Origin: Chionoecetes opilio
Lineage: Eukaryota; Arthropoda; Malacostraca; Decapoda; Majidae
Direction of reading: 5' to 3'
DNA: 64,000 nt
Assembly (NCBI GenBank): GCA_016584305.1
Contig: JACEEZ010020455.1
Coordinates: forward strand, 208,501 to 272,500
Part shown: positions 22,795-31,700 of the stretch, one piece after another
Layout of the letters: each line of letters opens with the position of its first letter
Numbering within the stretch: the first letter of the stretch is position 1
Notes under the pieces: model-generated
Told to the model about the DNA's origin: nothing
Databases searched by the model: none
What the model saw: only the letters and a program-made list of their open reading frames with translations
Position numbers and translations under genes: made by a program

Positions 22795-25700
22795 AAAAAA
22801 AAGACGGAATGAAAGTGCATGGCAGTGAAGAGGGAGCATCACATCATTACTACAACAGTACAATATTGTTTAAAGTTTCCAAAGTTGTGTTTGTATTCTT
22901 TACTTTGTTTGCGTGGCGACCCTCGTGATTAGTGTGGTGACTAAGCACGTCACGGTGATGGCCGTGTTCTGCATCACTTGTCCGGTGTTCTATGCTGACA
23001 AGTTATATCTGTGTGTTCTGTGCCTGTCTGTATGTGAGGCAAACAACTTTCAAGTGTTCATTATTATATTTGTCAGTATCTTTTTCGTCACTATAGTAAA
23101 TAAACCCAACAAATCAATTATTCTTTCCCTTCCTTCTTCCTCCATTCCCTTCCCTTCCTGCCTCACTCCCTCAACACATGCTTCACCCGCTTCACCTTAC
23201 CATCACTTCTGTGTCAGTGTTCCCTCCTCCTCACCTTTATCCACTATCACCTGTTTCCTTACCGCAACGTTACCACACTGGTCCTATTTCTTCATCACCT
23301 CTTTTTCTCCTTTACTTTTTTTGTTTTTTCCTTCTACAGTACCCTCCCGAGTTTTGCGCTTGCTTTATTCCCAAGGCATAGCACTAAACTCGAAGATCGC
23401 GAAGCTCGGGTATTGAAAACCCTGTAAAAATGCTTATTTAGTCCGGTGTGAGGCGTAGTACCATATTTTACGGCTTATAAGACTCACGTTTTTCACCCCA
23501 AAATACCCTGAAAAATACTAATGGTCTTCCAAGACGAATGTTGTAGTACTTCCTCAGTACTCAGTACCTCAGTACTTACCTGTTACAAGTATTTCAAATA
23601 CCATAAGACATTCAAATCAACTACGTAATCTGTCCTCACGCTGGTATGTTTACATTCCCACTTTTGGCGGCAGATTGCCGCGATTGCCGCCAACAGCGCC
23701 ATCTATAGTCTGCTAGTGTTGATGTATCATTTACCACTATAGGCTGTCACACGTATCTTAAGCTCTTTTCAGTTCTGGAAATTATCACCCATGGCGAATT
23801 CATAAAAATATTTACCAATACTATCACATGCAAGCTAAAAGTTATACGATACGCCAAAGAAAATGGAAACAGACCAACAGAAAGACACTTTTGGATCACC
23901 GCTGGGAGAATCGGTGGCTGAGTAGTCCGCGCCGAGCACGTGTTGTTGTTGTTTTAGGGCTGCGAGGATCCCTTGGGGAACAAGCGTACACTCACGCTTA
24001 CTAATCTCTTTTTTGAGGGCTGGGAAAGTGATTGATGGTGTTCATCTGTCAGACAGACTATGTCCTCCAGATGTTGGACTCTGGATCTATTCCTCGGTAC
24101 ATTGACAAATGTAAGGAAATAGGGAATAGAGATCCATATAACATACAAATGGTCACAACATCACGACTCTGCTTGGTGGCGATCCTCCAGGCTTATTACA
24201 CCAGTGATATATACCACTACTTTGTGAGCTTGAAAAGTATATTCAATCACTCTACCCATGTCTACAATTCTTAAAGACTAGTCAATTCGCACTGCAGTTT
24301 AATACACAGCTTAAACACTGCAAACGTAGTAATGATAATGAGCTGTAGCTACTATTGTGTGCGTGAGAGGAACAGTGACTGGTGTGCAGGAGCGGAGGCC
24401 GTCGGAGAGAGCCTCGCCCAGTCGCTTACACAATCAGTGAGTACTGAGTACTGCGCGCTTGCTTATACCCCGATTGATGATGATATTTATTTAGTTAACG
24501 CTAATTTATGCATGGTGCTAATTCATTCATCAGAAAACGAAATACGCATATCAATGGAAAGCTAATCCAATTTCACTTCTATAAATGCAGCCCATTAACT
24601 CTTATAAAAGTTCTGCTTGCGCCACCACGGGCGAGGGCCAACCATTACAGCCCTCGAGTACAGGGCCTACCATCCCACCCCTGGAGGTCACTGCCAAACG
24701 GCGTTATAGGCACCAAAAAAAAAAAAAAAAGTACGTGTCTACGCGCAGTGCGAAAGTCGGGGTGGTAAGAGTTTAGGACTCGGCGTGAAACTCGAGGATC
24801 GCGAAACTCGCATAGCGTGAAGCTCGGAAGGGTACTGTATACCAAATTAGCAAGTGGACAAGGATACTAAACAGGCCATATCTATAAAAACATTGTTTAT
24901 ATTAACTAAAAATCATCTAATAGTGGTCAAGTTACAATGAAAATTACGTTCGGGGCCTCAAGGGGTTAAAGCAGGGCAACCGATGTGGACATATGTTCCT
25001 CTTGACAAATTTGTGATTATTTTCCCAAATCATTATGATTTTTATACAATGCTTGGTTGTTGCACTTCTTTCCTATCATAGTAATATCAACTGTCATTAC
25101 AAATATTATGTACATGAAAAAATATATTTAAATTTTTGCTTCAATATCATACTAATCATTTTAAACATACTCTTTTCTTCTTCCAAAACCTCTCCTTACG
25201 ATGTCTTCGTTCTGCACCTTTTTGTTCACATTGCAGTAAACATTATAATGAGGTCTACCCTTACACTCCTTTCCTCTAATGTCAGCAACTTTAGTTTGCT
25301 CAAAATCTCTTAGTTTAAAGCTGATATCAACTTAGTTTCTGGTCCTTGTGTGGAGTTGTTAGAGAGAGAGAGATGCAATTTTTTTTTTTTTTTCATAATT
25401 CTTAGTTTCATTGCATTTCATTTACAAGTATTATTTAAGATTTTATCTTTAGCAAGTCCATAGTGATTAATGTAAATTTTTCTAAATCTATAAAGGCAAA
25501 GACCTTGATGGCACGATGGAGGTACCCGTCCCTCTCGCTTCATGGCATTGAGGGAGCCTTCAGTGAGCCCGGGGCCAAAACTGTCATTCCTCGCAAGGTC
25601 ATTGGCAAGTTCAGCATTCGCATTGTACCCAACCAAACCCCAGAGTCTGTCAGCAAAGTGACCGTTGATTATCTCAACAAGCAGTGGGAGAAACGTGGCA

Positions 25701-28700
25701 GTCCAAACAAGATGAAGGTAAGAAACATTATGTCAGTCATATTATATGCAGTCCCCTCCACAAGTGTCCTATACCCAAACATGTGGGCTGACTGCCATCT
25801 GAGAAAAAACAGAATACAGGAGTCAGATTCACTATAAAAAGGAACTAGAAGTAAAAAATTCAATGAACTGCTCAGTACAGTCAACCCTTTCAGATTGCGT
25901 ATGACTCAACTCAATCTTTCAGATTGCGTATGAAATCACTCTAGTAATGAAAACATCTCTTTGATGGTGAGGTGTGTCGATAAGGTTGGCTGGCACGTGT
26001 GTGTGTTTGTTTGTGCGTTATCAGCGGAGTTTTGGTGCGCGTTGTGGATGGAAGGTGTCCGATATTGATGAAAGTGCAGCTTTTAATGAATGCATAATGT
26101 GAAATAACATGATGTGCAAGTGTGCAATTTACAAGGGTTGACTGTACATGACTAATTTTAAGCTGTTCCCCAGTGAGGAACAGTTTTACACATGTGCTCT
26201 TTCACATTCATATATTTGTATTTCAATTATTTTCTTTATCATGTGTTTGTGGATCTGGAAAAGGCATTCGACGGGATTCCAAGAAGGGCAATTAGTTGGG
26301 CATTACGAAGACAGAAGGTACCAGAGAGACTTAGGCTTGTAAGGTTGGTAATGGCACTGTATGAAGGCTCAAAATCAAAGGTGAGAGTAGCTGGAGAACA
26401 TCAGATGCCTTTGAGATAGGTGTGGGGGTGCATCAAGGCTCAGTTCTCAGTCCTTTTTTGTTTGTTGTAGTGATGGAAGAGGCCACAAAGGAATGCAGAA
26501 CAGGAGATCCATGGGAGCTGCTATATGCAGATGATTTAGTCTTAACAGCTGAGACAAAGGAGAAAGTTGAGAGGAGATTTATAGATTGGAAACAAGCAAT
26601 GGAGAGAAGAGGTCTGAAGGTGAATATGTCCAAGACGAAGATGATGGTAACGGACAAAAATAGTGTAGAGAATAGGTAGATGTAGAATGTAAGGTAGATG
26701 TAAGGTATAATAGGTAGATGTAAGGTATAATAGGTAGATGTAGAATGAAAGGTAGATGTAAGGTATAATAGGTAGATGTAGAATGTAAGAATAGGTAGCG
26801 TGCCTCACTAGTCCACAAATCTTGTTCTGGGAGGCCAAGGAAGATACCTCTTTGTGCAAAGAACTTTTGTCAATAGGGAGTTATTCTCTTAATTAACTTC
26901 CTTTTGACAATGTTCTTCGTACAAGGAGATATCTTCTTTGGCGGCCTCCCAGAGCAGACTCTGTGGGTTGGTGTGGCAATGCTACCTCCCACACGGGACC
27001 TGGTAACCTAACGCCAGATTGAATGATGACTTGACGCATGTTGAATTAGCTATCTCTTTCGTCTTTTGTTCTACATCCTTTAGTGCAACAATCCTGGAGA
27101 CAAAATTTGCTGTTAGCTCTTTTCTTCCACAAATAATATGGAATGGAACTTCAAAAATTTACAGAAATGTCTGGAAATAGAAATAGGCTATCATAAGGGG
27201 ACACTTTGGAACAACCTCCCCCTCTGAAAGTCCACTAGCGAGCCAAGTGATGCCCCTCAGGTAGGGCAGGAAGCCTAGCAGGATGACATGTTAGTACTAG
27301 TCGCTATAATAGTAATAGCTATAGTCATTGACCCTCAAACAGGTACATTTATTTTGGCAATAAGTCTTGGCGACCTAGGGTGCCCAGTCAAAAACTTTCT
27401 ACGAGTTGTACTTAGGTACGCTATCTCCAGAATGATTACATTTTATCATTTACAGGGTCTTAGAAAATGAAAAAATGGTATATGTAATAGCTTACAGCTG
27501 CATATTTATCTCCTGTTTTGAAAAAAAAAAAAAGGTTTAGGTCAAGATCTTTTAAAGTAATGAATTATAACATATTTTGTTGTGCTCTAGGGCAGGCCAT
27601 CTCTGACTTGATGTAGTTTATTTCACAAACCTCTTATAGTGTCCATATTGTGCTCGTGAAACAAACAAATCAATATTTATGTTGGAAATCATCTAGTACA
27701 ATAAGTGAAACTGGTCTGTAGAAGTCAAAGGTTAGAAGTCTTGTTAACACAAGTGAGCACTAAGACTGAGCTGCAAAACAAAACTCCTTGATCTACAAGT
27801 ATGGGGAGAATAAATGATCCGTGCCTTTGAAACCATTCTAATGAAGTTTATCATTTAAGAAATCAGACTGTTATTGAAGTGAAACATTTGTTTACTGATC
27901 AGAATTGCAGGACCAGTTTTTAAAGAATATTTCATTACCACAATATTGCTTTTAGTTTTGGTGCTGCAGTCCAGTGTGGTGGTTAGGGATGTAATGTGGT
28001 GTATGTTACAGGCATTTATGCAGCACAGTGGTATTCACTGGTTGTCAGATCCTAACAACCCAAACATCCAGGCTGGAAGAAGAGCAATTCGCCATACATT
28101 TGGCGTGGATCCAGACATGATTCGTGATGGGTGTTCCATACCCATCACCTTGACAATGCAGGTGTGCCCATTATGCTTGTATTCACACTAGGTACAGGGG
28201 TGACTCTGTCCTATTTAACAAGGAAGAGGAACCCCTGTACAAAGGATCTCTTAAGATTAAGTAACAAGTGTGGTGTGGTTCCCAGGCCTCGTTCTTCCAT
28301 GGTGGCCGATGTTGGATGTCTGACCCAAACCACGCCAACTATGAGGCTGGGCGTCGGGCCACCAAGTTGGTGTATGGGGTAGAACCAGACTTGACTCGTG
28401 AAGGGGGATCCATTCCAGTCACTCTGGTGCTACAGGTAAAAGAGCATGTGTGCAATTATATGATTGTTCCAGGTTACAGAGATGGATGGTAGTGCTCCAG
28501 CATGGCAAGCAGATCACACCCATCAAAATTACCGGGCAGGTCGTAGAGCCACTCAGTTAGTGTATGGGGTGGAGCCAGACTTGACCAGAGAAGGTGGCTC
28601 CATCCCCATTACAATAACTTTACAAGTAAGTTTTTTTCCCAGCACTATGCACATATTCTCTTATCAACACATCACCAATATGTGCAGCACCTGTCAAAAG

Positions 28701-31700
28701 TATGGGGTGCCTGCCTCCAACTCAGCATGTAACATACAAACTGGCGTGTCAAATGAAATCAATGCATTATACTTTTTTTTTCTTTATACTAGAATGACCT
28801 TGATGTTTCTCAATGGCTTAAAGAGATGTAGGGGAAGTGAAAGGCCAACACTCCAGGGGTGCGGGGAGAGACACTTGCCCTTGACTCTTAGAGGGCCACC
28901 TTGAGCCCATGCTTTACCCTTGTAGTCGTAGACGCATTTTCACCACGTGTCTGAAATTCTAATCAGTTTTGAAGTCTGGTATAACATGGCCAGTCCCTTA
29001 TGACATGACTTTCAAAGGTTACAGGGAGTTTCGCACAGAAGTTGTTTCGTACCCAGGTATTGTTAGTTTTTTGTACACTGATTTTGAGTTTTTTCGTACA
29101 TACCTGGTGTCGATTCGTAACTCTAGTAATTAAGTTCAACTCTGAGCTGAGTGTACGAAACTACTATGGGTTCACATAGACTACGAAACAACTTTTTGGT
29201 GTACGAATCTACTGGTGTACGAACTGACTGCACCCCCTTTCAAATCCTCTAATGATAAGAGTTCAGCATGAGCCGTCTTCACTTGCTTCAGCAATAACGG
29301 TATAGTATGCTCTTTTTTTATTGCTGGGTTTAGATATATCTTGTAATATTTTAAATGAAATATCAAGTAGTCAGTCTGTGTAAAATTTATCAGAAATTAA
29401 CATTCATATAAACTACAAGCACATTAGTTCTATTAATGATTCAATATGGACTTTATATTGAAAAAGTATCTATCTCATTCTAAGTCCTCGTTTATTCATG
29501 AAACTCTCCAAACAATATACATCTTAATTAATAATTCTGTTACATACATGCATGCTTTTCTTGCTAACTAATGCAAAAGGTAACCAACTCTGGAAAGCGC
29601 TATGATTTTGCTTTTCCACCTTCCTACATATTTGAAACTTAATTTAAGAGAGGTTTATAAAGACACCTTAATTTGCCAACTCTCCTGGAACTCATTCACA
29701 GTCTACTTTTTTTAGGGCTGGTATTTGAGGTAGTTTTTTTTCTACCCTTAGCCAGCTCCTCTGACTGGAAGAAAATTTCTGCACCTTTATGTAGTTTCAC
29801 CTTTAGTGCTATAATAATGACCTTTCTCTATCACCATACATTAAGGCTTACCTCTATGCTTGATTTTGACTGTACAAGAAATGCTTTTTCATCTCTTCAT
29901 CCTTTAACAAACTGTCTTCAATCTCTCAAAAATCACCACCACATTGTTGCTTCTCTTACTACCTTCTACCATTATTTTCATGCTTATTGGTCTTCTGAAC
30001 TTGCTAACTGCATGCCTCCTCTTGTCCCGTGGCCTCGCTGAACAAGATTTTCTAACAATTTTAATCCCGTTTCAGTCCATCTTACCAATGCAAGAGTTAA
30101 CCAGCTGCTTCACTCTTTCCTCCCTTTCATCAGTAAACTCTTAGAACTCTCCCTGAGTATATATTTTCATCTTATTTTTTAAGTGTCAAAACACCTTCCA
30201 AAACTAAATTGGCAAAACCTCCCATTTCTTTTTCTATTTTTTTTAAGGGAATGGCAACAAGTGGGTTTTTCCTTTTTTTTCTGCCTTAGGCCAGTCCTCA
30301 AATAAATTAAGAAATCACATCTGTTTTCTAGATTTTAGTTCTTTATCAATCTTGCATGAAAATAACACCAATGAAAATTGTTGATAACCATTGTTTCATG
30401 TATATTTATTTCATATATGACATTCCCCTTATAATTTATCATATTTATATAATTTTCATGTATTTCAAGGTTTACAGGATTTAAATATTCTTCCTCTACC
30501 TTTCATATTTCTAGATGATGCAGATCAGTAACAATCTCCCTCTCTCTCCCTCCATATTTTGTCTTTGGCTAAAGTTTCTCAATTCCTCAAGTCTGAAGGG
30601 ATGAGAGACTTAAACTCTTGAAAAAGACTAATTTAGATCATGTTTACAGGAGGTAACTGGCAAGAATGTGATGCTGCTACCCATGGGAGCATGTGATGAC
30701 GGAGCCCACTCCCAGAATGAGAAGATCGACATTCGCAATTACATTGAAGGAGTGAGTATAATACAGACACATGGATAGCTGTTGAGCGATTAACCTCTTC
30801 ACGCCCAGATCTTTCCATCAATACATAAAATTGTCTTGTTAGCCATAAAATTACGAAAAGTTACTGAATATACGTACCAAATTCGCTAGTCGAAAAGGAT
30901 ACTAAACAGGTCATATCTATAAAATATTGCTTATATTCACTAAAAATTGTCTAATGGTAGCCAAATTACAATGGAAATTATGTTCTGGGTCTCAAGGGGT
31001 TAAATCAGCTTCCATGAAGTTAGGTATCCTGTGGCATCTGCATCAATTTTTTTCTCCTTCCTAGATGCTTGATTTGTACAGGAGTCTTATCTGCTCAAGT
31101 ATGAAATATACAGTAGACTCGCCTAACGTCTCCCTAGTTAACATTATTTAGTTGTGAGAGAAAAATAGATTTAGACATTCTATGGCATCTGACAGGCAAG
31201 CAGATATGTTTTCTAAAAGTAATCAGCCAGACGCACTATTTCTTTGCATACACAAAAAATAATAAATATCCACGCCGTATCTCCATAAAAACACTATTTA
31301 AAACTTAAAACTCACGGTGAAAAAATCAGCCCCGTTCCGGCCGCCGCACGTTAATTGCTGATGACGTCATGGGATATGGTCAGTGAACAGCTGATTGCCG
31401 AATGTTAACAACAAATGTCTGCATTTGTGACAGCTGTCGTGTCAAAAGATTTAAATTATGACCGATAACAGTTGAGAGATATCTGATCGTCAGTACGGTT
31501 TCCGTAAAGGGCGATCTACTGGCGATCTTCTAGCTTTCCTAACTGAATCTTTGTCATCCTCCTTTAGGGGTTTCGGTGAAACTTTTGCTGTTGCCCTTGA
31601 CATATCAAAAGCTTTTGATAGAGTCTGGTACAAATCTTTAATTTCCAAACTACCCTCATTCGGTTCCTATCCTTCTCTCTGCACCTTCATCTTAAGTTTC

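Larger units (their letters stand above)
18759..24837 (+). mobile_element. Composite pogo/Tigger-like transposon carrying a gene copy, 6,079 bp
   Basis: Outer ends CAGTACCCTCCCGAGTTTCG and (right end, reversed) CAGTACCCTTCCGAGCTTCA form terminal inverted repeats. The flanks TA (18757-18758) and TA (24838-24839) are the target duplication, confirmed by the intact MITE sequence into which it inserted. Inside are two direct copies of one element (18759-20086, truncated on its right; 23337-24837, complete) flanking 3.25 kb of cargo. CAGT termini and TA targets are characteristic of the pogo/Tigger group. Each copy holds a remnant of a pogo-type HTH. Confidence 0.85.
18174..24969. mobile_element. 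piggyBac-like MITE, P1 family, copy 6, split twice
   Basis: Pieces 18174-18179, 18681-18758 and 24838-24969 add up to a full P1 MITE in inverted orientation (TTAACCCCTTCACG ... GGCCTCAAGGGGTTAA). Intact copies show CTGAATATACCAAA where the 6-kb unit entered. Confidence 0.88.
17956..25495 (+). other. CNDP2 intron 7 (7.5 kb) with nested transposons
   Basis: Insertion order can be read: a P1 MITE (start 18174, end 24969) was split by a hAT element (18180-18672) and by a 6.08-kb pogo-like composite (18759-24837). 24970-25495 is AT-rich and unassigned apart from a poly(T) run near 25380. Confidence 0.85.

Noticed and set aside
28012..28625. Exons 9a-9c as three consecutive exons of one transcript
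   Set aside because: They encode the same segment of the fold, and the 37-bp gap between 9b and 9c is below workable intron length. Inclusion of more than one would duplicate the loop.
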